A stretch of 64,000 nucleotides of DNA from Heterohyrax brucei. Lineage: Eukaryota > Chordata > Mammalia > Hyracoidea > Procaviidae. The position numbers and the translations under genes were made by a program. Numbering within the stretch: position 1 is the first letter of the stretch; every line of letters begins with the position of its first letter. This document shows, piece by piece, positions 48,407-63,811 of this stretch. The stretch lies in contig CM053142.1 in the NCBI GenBank assembly GCA_028571685.1, positions 132,548,796-132,612,795 on the forward strand, in the 5' to 3' direction. The notes under the pieces were generated by a model. That model saw only the letters and a list, made by a program, of their open reading frames with translations, searched no databases and was not told where the DNA came from.

Positions 48407-48891
48407 TTTCTTTTTTTTTCTCAACCAGGACAGTTTTTATTACTCTCGGTAGTAAAATCCATACAATTCAATCCACCTAGCCTTTAAATAAGCAAATTGG
48501 CAGATTAGTTCTGGAAGCCTGAGTCAACATCATTTCCAGATGGCACAGGACATGTCATCTTTATCAAATCCTTCATTTAATGGATTTTCCTTTTTCTGTT
48601 GGCGGGCATTATGATTGTGGAGCCTTTGACTGATGATCTACTTGCGGGTAATCAATAACCTAGTAACTTGATCCATTGGGAAGGTGCTTAGCTTGCAAAG
48701 AATATGAACACTCTTCCCAGGAGGTTCATTCATGTTTTCTGTTTCCGAATTAGAGAACAATTTAGTAGCTCTGTATTGCTCATCATGTAGGTAGCCATCC
48801 AAATTGAGATCCCACTGTGGTAGAAACTTAGCGCGATTGTAAGTATTGCCCTCTTCTGCCTGTGCTAAATCTGGGAAGGAGCTTCTTTCTT
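48407..48891 (-). pseudogene. Processed retrocopy of an unidentified gene
   Basis: On the minus strand a frame runs from about 48889 to TGA at 48530-48532, interrupted by one TAG (48638-48640). It reads LAQAEEGNTYNRAKFLPQWD, SETENMNEPPGKSVHILCKL, STFPMDQVTRLLITRK, stop, IISQRLHNHNARQQKKENPL and NEGFDKDDMSCAIW. A 3' UTR follows with AATAAA (complement at 48436-48441), then an A-rich tail at 48420-48407. The 8-bp repeat AAGGGATA at 48399-48406 and 48892-48899 flanks it. Poly(A) signal, tail and target duplication show an mRNA copied by L1. It is 5'-truncated. The parent gene is not recognised. Confidence 0.75.
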
Positions 48892-49173
48892 AAGGGATAA
48901 TCCATATTTAGGAATCTTGATGAATAAAAAATCACTTTCCATACCTATACATGCATGGGAAATACCAAAGAAATGTTCAACCTTTATATTCTCTTCTCTA
49001 CAGTGTTGTATATTTAATATATTGTAATAGTATTTAGTGAAGCATGTAATACAGCACATTGTTATTGAAGATGATCCCACAGTTAGTTAACTTTGTTAAC
49101 CACTCCATCACCATCTCATTCCTTTTTACAGAAATAGGCACCATAGTAGGTTTTCAGTGTTTCTAAAGGATTA

Positions 49174-49314
49174 AACCAGAGCCTGTTGCCCTTGAGTTGA
49201 TTCTGACCCATAGAAAACAGAGTAGAACTGCTCCATCAGGTTCCTAAGGAAGTGGCCAGTGGATTCAAACTGCTGACCTTTTGGTTAGCAGCAAACTCTT
49301 AACTACCCGGGCTC
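49174..49314 (-). repeat. AfroSINE
   Basis: 'ttgagttgattctgacccat', 'acagagtagaactgctccat' and 'gaccttttggttagcagcaa'. Confidence 0.9.
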
Positions 49315-50640
<1,326 letters not shown>

Positions 50641-50687
50641 AGAGGAGGGTTGAAGAAACTTGAGGCCATCTTTAATTCACCACATTG

Positions 50688-50920
50688 TTGTTAGTTGCCG
50701 TCAAGTATACCCCAACTAGCGGTGACTTTAGGAATAATGTAAGCATAAATGGCCTAGTTCTGCACCATCTTCATGAGGTTTGATATGTTTTAGGTTACTG
50801 TTAATGCCTGTTGTATCTATCTATATCATTGATGCTTTCCCGTCTTTTCACTGACCCCCTACTTTGCTAAATATATTCTTTTCTAGGGATTAGTCTTTGA
50901 GGCTTACTAAAAATATAGTT
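50688..50920 (-). mobile_element. RTE 3' end remnant, minus strand
   Basis: 'ttgttgttagttgccgtcaa' at the left and 'cccgtcttttcactgacccc' and 'ttcttttctagggattagtc' at the right match the complement of the RTE 3' region. Confidence 0.65.
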
Positions 50921-51919
50921 TAATATCTTTGACTCCACTGTATATTTGTTATTATTCCTTGCAATAACAACCACTTTTCTATATATGCATGTTCCATCTA
51001 AGTGTTTATTGTTCTTGGATAATGCTACTTGGATTTGGGGCAATTTTATAAATAATAATGGGTATTTCTTGATTCAAATTAAAATTTTTCCATGAGAGGA
51101 GGTCAGTGATTTTCTGGGACTTTAAAGTATTGAAGAATGATGGTAAATCAGAAAGCCAAGACTTTCCTGAGTTTTAATAACTCAGCAAATATCAGTGTGG
51201 TTAACACATCCACTGTTCTTAAAGCTATTTCTAACTCATTTTTAACCACCTCATAAAAGTGAACTATACTTCAGACTCATACTTTCAGGTTGTAATGATG
51301 AGACAATGCTAGCAAAGTATAAGGGTTTTTTATCTTATAGTTTGAAGGCTTTTTACTTTCTAGACTTTGTTCTGCACTACCCAGAAATGTGATTCTAAGC
51401 AAATCCTTTAACTTCTCATGGCTTTAGTTTTCTTATCTGTAAATGAAAGTATAAAGCTAGATAATCTCTAACATGCTGTCAATTTTATGCCTTTCAAGAC
51501 AGTATTATTGTTGTAGCTGAACACAAAGGTAGCATTCATTCAACAAATGGGTACTGAGCACATATCAAGTGGCATGCATTGTAACAGACCCTCACCAACC
51601 AGTATGTAAACAAGGTAAAGAAAGTGATACAAAGGTAGACAAAGTGTTGTTGCATTTCCTAGCTTCCATTGCTGACTGAAGCCCAAGGAAGACCTGGGAA
51701 GTGTCACTTTTTTCTTTCTCCTTTCATTTGATGTGTAAAAGCCAATGTTAAAAGGGTACCACCCGTTCCAGGGCTTCCTCCATTGAGTCTATCTTGCCAT
51801 CCCGTGCTTGCCTTTAAACCTTGGTTTCTGAGTACCATACTACTGACTGCAAATACCTAAACATATTGAAATTGTTATGTACATTTGTGTTTGGATGTGT
51901 AGGTGTGTCCATTCTTTAT
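50921..51919. other. Intron sequence with one MIR-like patch
   Basis: 51385-51470 ('tttaacttctcatggcttta', 'ttttcttatctgtaaatgaa') is MIR-like. No exon is seen. Confidence 0.4.
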
Positions 51920-52090
51920 CATTATGCATTTGTTAAGATATGATTCATATACTATAAATTCGCCCTTTTAAAGTGTGCAATTCAGTGGTTTTTAATGTAT
52001 TCCCAGAGTGTGTAACCATCACTACTATCTAATTTGAGAACATTTTTGTCACCACAAAAAGAAATCCTATACCCATTAGTGGATAGTAAC
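51920..52090 (-). mobile_element. Old L1 3' end
   Basis: 'aaattcgcccttttaaagtg', 'tgcaattcagtggtttttaa' and 'gtaaccatcactactatcta' are the complement of the L1M 3' UTR end. Confidence 0.85.
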
Positions 52091-52449
52091 ATTATACAAT
52101 TCATTCAAGATAGTAAGTGGTAGAGCTGGTAGAGCTGGTTTAGCATACAGGTAGTATAGCTGTTGAGCAGACAACAGATATTTATCAAGTGACTGCCTCA
52201 TATCCAGCTCCTTTGGGAGAGTGGCACCTGTTATCTGTACATTTTAATCAGTTGGTTGACTAGGTAAGCACTGAGTCTCCAAAAGGGGGGCTTGACTATT
52301 GGGCTTATATTGCTCCAAAGTGAATTCTTAAGTAAAACAAAAATAAAAGTGAATAGAAGCAACAAAATATATTTTATAATTATGGAAGTAATATGAGTCC
52401 ATTGTGAACATTTTAGAACATACAAAATTCTTCTTTGGATTTTATAGCT

Positions 52450-52930
52450 GTCTGGTCACTCCTGCTGCTGTAACAGAAATAACACAAGTGGATGGCTTTA
52501 AAAAGAGATTTTGTTCTGTCACAGTCTGTAGGCTAACAGTCCAAATTCAGGGTATTAGCTCCAGGGTAAGGCTTTCTCTGATAGCACTGGAGGAAGCTCC
52601 TTGTTAACAGTCTTCCGCCAGACTGAGAGCTTTGAAGCTCAGGGAACCCTGATCCTTTCAAAAGAAGGTGCTCAGCTCCTGGCACTGCTTCTGGGTAGTA
52701 TCAGGTCCCCAACTCTCTGCTTGCTTACCTTTCATTTATATCCCAAGAGGCTGCCCCAAGGCACAGTACAATCCCACACGCTGAGTCCTGCCCCACAAAC
52801 ACAATTGCCATCCATCCTCCCGTCTTAACATCACAGAGGCAGGATTTACAATCCACAGGAACATCACATTACCTGGAATCCCAGATTGCCACACTCACAT
52901 TTTTGGGGGAAACAATTCAGCCCTTGACAA
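52450..52930 (-). repeat. MaLR-like solo LTR
   Basis: 'ctgctgctgtaacagaaata', 'acacaagtggatggctttaa', 'cacagtctgtaggctaacag', 'aggatttacaatccacagga' and 'aacaattcagcccttgacaa' match the complement of an MST/MLT-type LTR. No partner LTR is nearby. Confidence 0.65.
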
Positions 52931-53267
52931 TCTGAAACCCTGTGGACCCTACCGTTTAGCCGAATTTTTCCTGATTTTTTTGTTATTGAAATTCGTTGCC
53001 AATTGGTAATATCATTAAAATAACTTTATAGTATATTACTAAAGACTATTGAAGTATTATGTACTAGTACTTAAGTACTATTGTGTGCTTATGTAATATA
53101 ATTTTCCATTACATGGATATATCATATTAAGTCCTGACTTACTGAAAATTTTTTTGATTTCCAATTTTTTATTGTAGTTAATAACCATGCAATGAAGATC
53201 TCTTTGCATAAGGATAGATTCTGGAAGAAGAATTTGAACACCAAAGATGTGAACAATATTAGATACC

Positions 53268-53538
53268 TTTTTTTAAAAACTCGCACATTATATGAAGGTT
53301 TACAGAGCAAGTTAGTTTCTCGTTAAACAGTTAATGCACATATTGTTTTGTGACGTTGGTTGCCAAGCCCACATGTCCACAGTCTCCTTCTCAACCCTAG
53401 ATTGCCTGTTACCTACTTTTCTGTCTCCTCCTGCCTTCTAGTCCGCGCCCCTGAGCTGGTGTGCCCATTTCATCTTGTTTCTCTTTATGGGCCTATGTAA
53501 TCTTTGGCCGAAAGCTGAACCTCAGAAGTGACTGTATG
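53268..53538 (-). mobile_element. L1 3' UTR tail, minus strand
   Basis: T-run, 'gaaggtttacagagcaagtt', 'tggttgccaagcccacatgt' and 'tttatgggcctatgtaatct'. Same 3' UTR family as 25898-26344 and 53898 onward. Confidence 0.75.
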
Positions 53539-53744
53539 TTATTAAATACCTTGATGTCGGTTGCCCAGTTGCTTTCTAGAAAGGCTGTCACAGTGTGAGC
53601 ACTCCCAAGCTCTGTATGACAGGACTGGTCTCATCAAGCCCTTGCTACCAGTTACCGAATAGCAATACGACATATTAGCAGTTATTGAATAAATGTGATT
53701 TCCTATATGCCATCTATTTATTTTGTTTGTTGCTTTAAAAAAAA

Positions 53745-53865
53745 AATTTATTAGAATGTAAGCTCCACAAGGGCAGGGATTTTTTTTTTCTTTCTCATTT
53801 CTTTAATGCCTGGAGAAGTGCCTGCTAGACAGGAGGTACTCAGTGTTTATAGAATGAATGTGTGC
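53745..53865 (+). repeat. L2 LINE 3' end
   Basis: 'tgtaagctccacaagggcag', 'gcctggagaagtgcctgcta' and 'gtgtttatagaatgaatg' are L2 3' motifs. Confidence 0.85.
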
Positions 53866-55974
53866 TTTGAGCTGCCTTGCTGCTGATGTTTTTGTTTTTA
53901 TTTTTTTTTTATTTTATTGTGGTTTAGGTGAAAGTTCACAGAGCAAAATGCTTCTTGTTCAAAACTTTATGCACAAATCGTTTCACGACCTTGGTTGTAA
54001 TCCCCACACTGTGTGAGCAGTCTCTCTCTTTCCACCCAGGGTTCCCCATTTCCCTTCGTCTGGCTTCCTGCCCTTTCCTTCTTGCCTTCGCTTTTGAGCA
54101 GGTGTTGCCTGTTTGGTGTCATATATAGGAGAATGAACTAAGAAGAACATTCCTTGTTTGTTTTATTGGCCTGTCTAATTTTTGGCTTAAAGGTAAACTT
54201 TAGGAGTAGTTTCATTTCTGAGTTTGCAAGGTGTCTAGAGGACATAGTCTTGGGTGTTTCTCCAGTCTTTGTCAGACCAGTAAGTCTGGTTGTTTTTGTG
54301 AACTTGAGTTTTATCATTCCTATTTATTCCACTTTGTCTGAGAGCCTCTATTGTGACCCCTGTCAGAGCAGTCAGGGGTGGTAGCCAGGCATCATGTAGT
54401 TCTTCTGGGCTGAGGGTGGTGGAGGCTGTGGTTCCTGTGGTCCGTTAGTCCATTGAATTAATATTTTCCTTTTATCTTTGTATTCTTCCTTCTTCCTTAC
54501 TCCTGACAGAATGGGATCAATAGATGTCTCTTAGATGGCTACTTGCAAGGTATCAAGACCCCAGGCGCTATGCAGGAAAGTAAGATATACAACATTTGCT
54601 TTACGAATTATGTTCTGCCGGTTGACCTAGATGTCTCTTGAAACTATAGTCCCGAGCCTTCGACTCCAGTCATGCAGTCTTTCAAGGCGTGTCTAGGTGC
54701 TTCTATGACTGTGCCACCTGTGTGCTCTGTTATATATATAGATATACATAATGTAAATACAATATGTATGTAAAAATATTTATAGCCTAACCCATATATG
54801 TACATGTATGTATTCTTATATGCCCTCATTTCCCTGTTCACTCATATCTGCCTATGTTATCTGCTTGTGAGTTATTGTTTTATTGTTGTTTTAGGATTGT
54901 ACATGCTTTAGTACTTTACTGTAGTTGTGTATTTTTGTGTGTGTGTTCCTATAAGTGTCTTCCTTTGCCTTGGTCAAGTTGTGCTGACTTCTGTTTTTTT
55001 GTAGTGTCTTTCCCTTTATCAAATTTGACACTTGTCTACTACTTAGTTAGAGATTTTCCCACCTCACCTGTCCCCTCCCTTGTAACCATCAATGATTGTT
55101 TCTTTCTGTGTGCAAATCTTTTCTTGTACTTTCAAAACAGTAGGATCATACAATATTTGTTCTTTCGTGATTGACTTAGTTCACTCAGCACAATGCCTCC
55201 AGGTTCACCCATGGCATGAGATATTTTACACAGTCATCACTGTTCTTTGTCATTGCATGGTTTTCAGCTGTGTGTGTGTCCCCTAATTTGTTTATCCGTT
55301 CATCTGTTGGTGGGCACTCAGGTAGTTTTCATCTTTTTGCTATTGTGAATAATACTACAATGAACATGGGTATGTGTATGTCTATTCTTGTCATGGCTCT
55401 TATTTTCCTACAATAAATGCTAAGGAGTGAGATTGCTGGGTCATATGGTATTTCTGTTCCTAGCTTGTTAAGGAAATGCCATGTCATTTTCTGTAGTGGT
55501 TATATCCTTTTACATCCCCATGAACAGTGTGTGGGAGTTCCAACCTCCCTACAGCCTCACCAGTTTTTATTGCTTTCTGAATTTTTGATCAAAACCATCT
55601 TCATTTTGATTTGCAACTTTCCAATGGCTAATGATTGCAAGCATTTTTTTAATGTGTTTGTTGGCTTACTGTCTTCTTTGTGTTTTTTCATCTCCTTTGC
55701 CCATTTTGTGAGTCAGTTGCTTATCTTTCTATTGTTGAATTGTTAAAGTTTTCCTTGCATGTTTTAGATTAAACCTTTATCAGATAGGCCATTGCCAAAG
55801 ACAGTTTCCCAGTCTGTAGGTTTTCTTTTTTACTTTCTTGGAAAAGTCTTTTGATGAGCATAAAAATTTAATTTTTAGGTTTCAGTTATCTAGTTTATCT
55901 TCTAGAGTTTACACATTTTTAGTTATACTTGATAGTCTGCTTATGCTACAAATTAGGATACCTAGTGTCATTCC

Positions 55975-56133
55975 TGGAAACCCTGGTGGCGTAGTGGATT
56001 AAATACTATGTCTGCTAAACAAAAGGTTGGCAGTTCAAATCCTCCAGGCACTCCTTGGAAACTCTATGGGGCAGTTCTACCCAGACTTCTAGGGTTGCTA
56101 TGAGTCGGACCCGACTCACTGGCAGTGGGTGGA
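55975..56133 (+). repeat. AfroSINE inserted in L1
   Basis: 'aaaccctggtggcgtagtgg', 'ggcagttcaaatcctccagg' and 'tgctatgagtcggacccgac' make this one of the least diverged copies. Confidence 0.95.
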
Positions 56134-58759
56134 GTGTTGTCCCTGTGCTTTCTATCATGAACTTTATAGTTTGAGGTTTACATTTAGGTCTGTGACCCAT
56201 TTTGAGTTAGCTTTTGTGTTTGGGGTGAGGTAGGAATCCTGTTTCATTTTTGTGTAACTAGATATCCTGTTTGCCAGCACCATTTATCAAAGAGACTATC
56301 TCTTCTCCACTTAATGGACTCCCGACTTTTGTCAAAGATCAGGCATCTATAGGTAGATGGATTTATTTCTAGGTTTTTTATTCTGTTCCATTGGTATTTG
56401 TGTCTGTTGTTGTATCAGTACCAGGCTATTCTGACTACCATAGCTGTATAGTGGCTTCTTAAACTGGTTAGTATGAGGCCTCTTATTTTTTCTTATTTTT
56501 CATCAATGTTTTGCTTATCTAGGGGCCCTTTTGTCTTTGTATAAAGTTGTGATTGGTTTTTCTGTCTTGTTAAAGACTGTTAGAATTGGGACTGGGATTG
56601 CATTGTGTCTATAGATTGCTTTGTGTTATATTGACATTTTCTCAATGTTAAGTCTTCCTATCCATGAACAGGCTATGTTTTTCCATTTATGATATTCTCT
56701 TAGTTTCTTTCAGTAGGTTTTGTAGTCTTTGTGTGTGTGTGTAAATCTTGTATATCTCTAACTAGGTTTATTTCTAAGTATCTTTTCTTTTAGAGGGCTA
56801 TCATAAATGGTGTTGTTTTCTTTTTGAGAGTTCTCTTTGTTAGTGTAGAGGAAACTCATTTTTGTATGTTGATCTTGTATCCTGCCACTTTGATGAATTC
56901 TTCTATTAGATCCAGTAGCTTTCTTGTGGATTTTCCATGTATAAGTACATATTGTCTGTGAGTAGTGATAGTTTTACTTCTTCCTTACCCATTTGAACAC
57001 ATTTTATTTCCTTTTCTTGTCTTAATGCTCTAGCTAAGACAATTAGTACAATGTTGAATAACAGTAATGATAAATGGCATTCTTATCTGGTTCTTCTCAG
57101 GGAATGCTTTCAGACTGTATCTGTTGAGAATAATGTTGGCTATTTGTTTTCTGTATATGCCATTAATTATGTTAAAGAGTATTCCTTCTATTCCTGTTTT
57201 TACCAGGAATCGGTACAGGATTTTATCAGTTGCTTTTTTTTTCACTAAAATGACTGTGTAATTCTTTTCCTTTGTTTTATTTATGTAGTGGACTGCACTG
57301 ATTGGTTTTACAGTGTTGAACCTTCCTTGCATGTCTACTTAAACCCCACTTGGCCTTTAATATATATATATTTTTGGTATGTCATTGGATTCTATTGGCT
57401 ATGATTTTGTTGAGAATTTTTCCATTGATATTCATGAAGAGTATTGATCTATAATTTTCTTTTTTAGTGATATTGATATCAGAGTTATGCTGGCTTCACA
57501 GAGTGAATTTAGAATTATTTGTTTCTTTTCTATGTTCTAGAATACTTTGTGTAATACTGGTGTTAAATATTCTCTGAATGTTCAGTAGAATTTGCCAGTG
57601 AAACCATCTGGGCCAGGACTTTTTTTGTTGGTATTTTTTTTTTTTAAATGACCTCTTCAATTTCATGTGTTGTTATGGGCCTGTTCAGATTTTGTACCTC
57701 AGTTTGTGTTAGTTTAGGTAGATATATGTTACTGGTTACTGGGAATTTGTCTGTTTCCTCTAGGGTTTCAAATTTGTTGGAGTCTAATTTTTCTGAGTAT
57801 TCTGTTAGTATTCTTTTTATTTTAGTTAGTTTTGTTGTTATGTTACTCATCTGATAGCTTATTTATGTTATTTCCATCTTCTTTTTTTTTTTTTTGCCAA
57901 CTTGGCCAGTGGTTTGCCAGTTTTAATTATCCTTTCCAAGAACCAACTTCTAGTCTTAATTGTTTCAATTGTTTTTCTGTTTTGTGTTTCATTTATTTCT
58001 GCTCTAATTTCCCATCTTCTAGTGGCTATGGGCTTGTTTTGCTGTTCTTTTTCTACTGGTTCAAATTATAGGGTTAAAATACTGATTTTGGTTCTTTTTT
58101 AATGTTCATGTTTATTGCTGTGAATTGGCCTCTGAGCACTGCCTTTGCTGTGATCCAAAGTTTTTGGTATGTAGTATTTTCATTTTCTTTTGAATCAAGG
58201 CATTTTTTAAATTTCATTTTTAATTTCCTCTTTTACGCAGTGGTTGTCAAGCATGGCATTGTTGTATTTCCAAGTTCTTAATTTTTGTTTGTTCATCTTG
58301 TTATTGATTTCTAACTTTATAGTATTGTGATCTGACACAATGTTTTATAGTATTTTGATATTTTTAGATTTTTTGAGGCTTGCTTTATGATCTAAAATGT
58401 GGTCTATTCTAGGGAATGAACTGTGTGTGCTGGAGAAGAATGTGCACCGTGCTGCTTTTGGGTGTAATGCTTTGTATAGACCTATGCGGTCAAGTTGATT
58501 GTTGTTATTTAGATCTTCTATATTGTGCTGAGCTTCTTTCTAGTTATTCTACCCGTCATTGAAAGTGGTGCGTTAAATTCTCATATTTCTTGTAGAACTG
58601 TCTATTTCTCTTTTCATTTGTGTTAGAGTTTGTTTTATATATCTTGGAACTCTGTCATTGGGTGCATAACTATTCATTATGGTTATGTCCCCCTTGTGGA
58701 CTGATCACTTCATCACTTCATTATTGTATAATGTCCATCCTTACCTCTTCATTGTTTCT

Positions 58760-58924
58760 CTGGAAACACTGGTGGCATAGTGGTTAAGTGTTATGGCTGC
58801 TAACCAAAAGGTCAGCAGCGTGAATCCACCAGACTCTCCTTTGAAACTCTATGGAGCAGTTCTACTTTGACCTATAAGGTCACTATGAGTCAGAATAGGC
58901 TTGATGGCAGTGGGTTTGAATTTT
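58760..58924 (+). repeat. AfroSINE inserted in L1
   Basis: 'ggaaacactggtggcatagt', 'aaccaaaaggtcagcagcgt' and 'cactatgagtcagaataggc'. Confidence 0.93.
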
Positions 58925-59345
58925 TTGATTTCTTGTCTCTCATGATGGAGTTTGATTTAAAGTCTCTTTTATTAGAGATAAACTTGTTACAGAGATTAAT
59001 ATTGTTACTCCTCTTTTTTGGTTACCATTTGATTGATGTGTTTTTTTTTCCATTCTTTGATTTTTAATTTCTTTATGTCTAAGTTGTGTCTCATAGGCAA
59101 CATATTGATAGGCCATGATTGTTTTTAATCCATTTTGCCATGGTCTGTCTGTAGAGTTGTATGTTTAACATGTTTACATTCTGTATGGTTATTCATCAAT
59201 ATTCATTTACTCTGTCATTCTGCTATGCTTTTTTGTGGTGTTGACAGTTTCTTTGTTCCACTCACTTTTCTGTGCATGGTTCTTTTTGTTTGTGGATTGT
59301 CTTTTCATTTCCTTTGTTCTTGTCAATTTTGTGTTTACTAATTGT

Positions 59346-59400
59346 CGTGTGTTGAATTGTGTCCCCTTAAAATATGTGTATCATTTTGGCTAGACCATGA
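59346..59400 (+). repeat. MaLR-like LTR fragment
   Basis: 'tgtgttgaattgtgtcccct' and 'ggctagaccatgatttcc' are the first bases of an MST/MLT-type LTR, cut off by the RTE piece that follows. Confidence 0.6.
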
Positions 59401-60535
59401 TTTCCAGGTAGTTCCAGGAGAGGATGTGGAACTAGGGATGTTATTACTGATGTCAAATGGATCCTGCCTGAAAGCAGAGAATATAAAAAAGATGTTTACC
59501 TATGCTTTGTTAACTTTATTAACTATGCAAAGGCATTTGACTGTGAGGATCAAAACAAAACTACAGATAACACTGTGAAGACTGGGAATTCCAAAACACT
59601 TAATTGTGCTCATGAGGAACCTGTGCATAGATAGAGAAGTAATTGTTCAAACTGATCAAGGGGATACTGCATGATTTAAAGTCAGGAAAGGTGTGCATCA
59701 GGTTTGTATCTTTTCCTATACTTATTCAATTGTATGCTGAGCAAATAATCAAAGGAGCTGGATTATATGAAGAAGTAGGCATCAAGATTCAAGAAAGACT
59801 CATTAACAACCTGTATTATGCAGACAATACTGGAATTTGAAGAGGACTTGAAGTAGTTACTGATGAAGATCAAAGACCACAGCACTCAATATGGATAACA
59901 CTGTAACATAAAGAAAACAACAGTCCTCACAACTGAACGAATAAGAAACATCTTGATAAATGGAGGAAAAACTGAAGTTGTCAAGGATTTCATTTTGCTT
60001 GGATCCACAATCAGCACCCATGAAAGCAGCAGTTGAGAAATCAAAAGATGCATTACATCGGGCAAATAACAAAAAAATACAAAAGACATCTTTAAAGGTT
60101 AAAAAGCAAAAACGTCACCTCAAAGATTAAGGTGTGCCTGATCCAAGCTGTGTGTTTTCAGTCACCTCAAATGCATGCAAAGATTGGATGATGAATGGGG
60201 AAGACTAAAGAACTGATGCCGTTCAGTTGTGGTGTTGGTAAAGAATATTGAATATACTGTGGACTGCCAAAAGAACAAACAAATCTGTCTTAGAAAAAGT
60301 ACAACAAGAATGCTCCTTAGAAGCAAGAATGATGAGACTACATCTCCCATACTTTTGACATTTCATCAGGAGGAATCAGTCCCTGGAGAAGGACATCATG
60401 CTTACTAAAGTAGAGGGTTAGTGAAAAAAAGGAAGACCCTCAAGAAAATGGATTGACACGGTGACAGGCAACAGGCTCAAGCATAACAATGATTATGAGA
60501 ATGGCATGGGACTGGGCAATATTTTGTTGCTATCA
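59401..60535 (+). mobile_element. RTE-type LINE, decayed
   Basis: RTE text from the RT core ('ttattactgatgtcaaatgg') to near the 3' end ('gggactgggcaatattttgt'). The active-site motif is degraded to YADN (59815-59826). Stops occur in all frames and the final 3' tail is missing. Confidence 0.82.
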
Positions 60536-61037
<502 letters not shown>

Positions 61038-61384
61038 TAAGAATTTGTTTTCTGAATGCCTTTGTGAATGTTTCAGGAAGAAGACCTATTGTCCAATTTA
61101 TCTTCCGTATTTAAAACCAAATCTACTTTAGGAACTAAATTAGTAATAATATGGTAATCTAATGAACCCTTGTTTAAAATTGGTAAAATGTGTTGAAGTA
61201 ATTGCAAAAAAATTCTTTATAAAAGGCTCCATTTTATCATTATTATTTTTATAATCATTTATTACTAGCAACCTTGTTAACCACCTTGCAAACAACTTTG
61301 ATTCCTTGGACAGATTATGGGTGGATTTTTCTTTTAAATAAGTGTAATCATGATTGAATTAATTTCAAAGTTCTAAATCCATAC

Positions 61385-61545
61385 TAGAGCCCTGGTGGCA
61401 CAGTGGTTAAGCCAAAAGGTCAGCAGTTTGAATCCACCATTTGCACCTTGGAAACTTACAGGGCAGTTCTACTCTATCCTATAGGGTCACTATGAGTCAG
61501 AATGGAGTCAATAGCAGTGGGTTTGGTTTGAGATTTTGGGGATCC
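61385..61545 (+). repeat. AfroSINE
   Basis: 'agagccctggtggcacagtg', 'ctctatcctatagggtcact' and 'atgagtcagaatggagtcaa'. Confidence 0.92.
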
Positions 61546-61721
61546 GTGCTATAATTATAATTCATTTTTTTCTTTTTTAAAGCTACATTAATAGTTTGCT
61601 ACAAGGTAGAGAACATGTATGACTTAGACTATACAATGAAATGTGGAGGTCCAAAGCTAGAGTTCACTAGAATGACCTGGAGTGGGATTTCCTTTCTGAT
61701 TGATCTGGCAAGGGTGGATGG

Positions 61722-61925
61722 GTACAGCTGAGGTGGTAAAAACAATTAACTCTCTTGGCTGCTAACTGAAAGGATGGAAATTTGAGTCTACTCAGACATA
61801 CTTTGGAAAAAAGATCTGGAGATCTGAAAAACATCATCCATTGAAAACCCTGTGGAGCACAGTTCTACTCTGACATGCATCGGGTGGCCATGAGTTGAAA
61901 ATCACTTGCTGGTGTCTGATGCAGT
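61722..61925 (+). repeat. AfroSINE, long form
   Basis: 'ggctgctaactgaaaggatg', 'aaaagatctggagatctgaa' and 'cacagttctactctgacatg'. Confidence 0.8.
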
Positions 61926-61929
61926 TGAA

Positions 61930-62710
<781 letters not shown>

Positions 62711-62801
62711 TAACAGATGTGGCAGTGCCCTTCTGAGGTCCTTCTAATCTTGGCCTCTCTAAGCCACTTTCTTCTCTTCTTTGACTCTGTCATTTTATGA
62801 A

Positions 62802-63013
62802 AAGAAAACCAAAAAGTTGTCATCAAGTCAAATCTGACTCATGGCACCTTGTGTGTGTCAGAGTAGAAATGTGCTCCGTAAAACCTTCAGTGGTTGGTTT
62901 TTCAGGAGTAGCTTGCCAGGAATTTCTTCCAAGGTGCCTCTCAGTGGATTTGAAACTCCAGCCTTCTGGTTAGCAGCCTAGGGTATTAACCATTTGCACC
63001 GCCCTAGGATTCC
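62802..63013 (-). repeat. AfroSINE, variant body
   Basis: 'aagttgtcatcaagtcaaat', 'tgtcagagtagaaatgtgct' and 'ttctggttagcagcctaggg'. Confidence 0.85.
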
Positions 63014-63474
63014 TATCAGTTTTTTGACATAATCACTTGCCATCCATCAGACACCTTTCTTCTTCCATCTTTACTTCCTTCCCAGTCCTATATCTGCTTG
63101 CCTTGATCCCCTCCAAGATTCTCTGTCATCACTGTGTGTTTATGTCTCATTGTCATCTGAAGGTTAAACACTGACTGAATCTCACGTATCTGTGTGCTGA
63201 TTGCCATTATTAATCTCTGATGTGTAAAGCTCTTCTATAAGCTTTTTGATTCAAAAAAAGAGACAGATTTGCATTAATATTTAGACCCGTGGTTCTCAAA
63301 GCATAGTCTCAGAATTAGCAGAGTTGGCATTACCTGAAACTTATTAGAAATGCACATTTTCAGGCCTTATCCTTGGCCTAGTAAATCAGAAACTCACAGG
63401 TGTGACCCAGTCATTTGTCTTTTTAACACACCCTACGTAGTTGCAAGTTTGAGAAACACTAGCTTAGAACACAG

Positions 63475-63665
63475 GTTTCAGAACTGGGCAGAACTGGGTG
63501 GAACTGGGTCTGAATCTTTGATTCTGCCATTACTAGCTGGGTAAGGTTGAGCATGGAACTTAATTTCTCTGACACTTGCTTTTCTATTCTGTAGAGTGGA
63601 AGAGTGACAGTATCTTACTTCAGTAGGGTAGTTTGGACGATCTGAATGAAATAATGTAGGTAAAC
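63475..63665 (+). repeat. MIR SINE
   Basis: 'gattctgccattactagctg', 'taatttctctgacacttgct' and 'tgaatgaaataatgtaggta' follow MIR in the plus direction. Confidence 0.8.
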
Positions 63666-63669
63666 TGGT

Positions 63670-63811
63670 TAAAAACTGACATTGACTAGATTCCAACCCA
63701 TAGCCACTTTGTGGCACGGAGTAGAACTGCCCCATAAAGATTCCAAGGAATGCTTGGTGAATTCAAACTGCTGACCGTTTGGTTAGCAGCCACTATGCCA
63801 CCAGGTTTTCC
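63670..63811 (-). repeat. AfroSINE
   Basis: 'acggagtagaactgccccat', 'caaactgctgaccgtttggt' and 'agcagccactatgccaccag'. Confidence 0.92.

Larger units (their letters stand above)
53898..59345 (-). mobile_element. L1 LINE, 5.4 kb, minus strand, decayed
   Basis: From the left: T-rich tail complement, 3' UTR (to about 55200), ORF2 C-terminal part ('ctgggtcatatggtatttct', 'atctcctttgcccattttgt'), then RT. Minus frames at 57030-57332 (RFNTVKPISAVHYINKTKEK) and 57644-57850 (LPKLTQTEVQNLNRPITTHE) show the RT and its N-terminal flank. The right part holds endonuclease/ORF2 linker complement. Frames are broken everywhere. AfroSINEs interrupt it at 55975 and 58760. The 5' end is cut near 59345. Confidence 0.85.
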
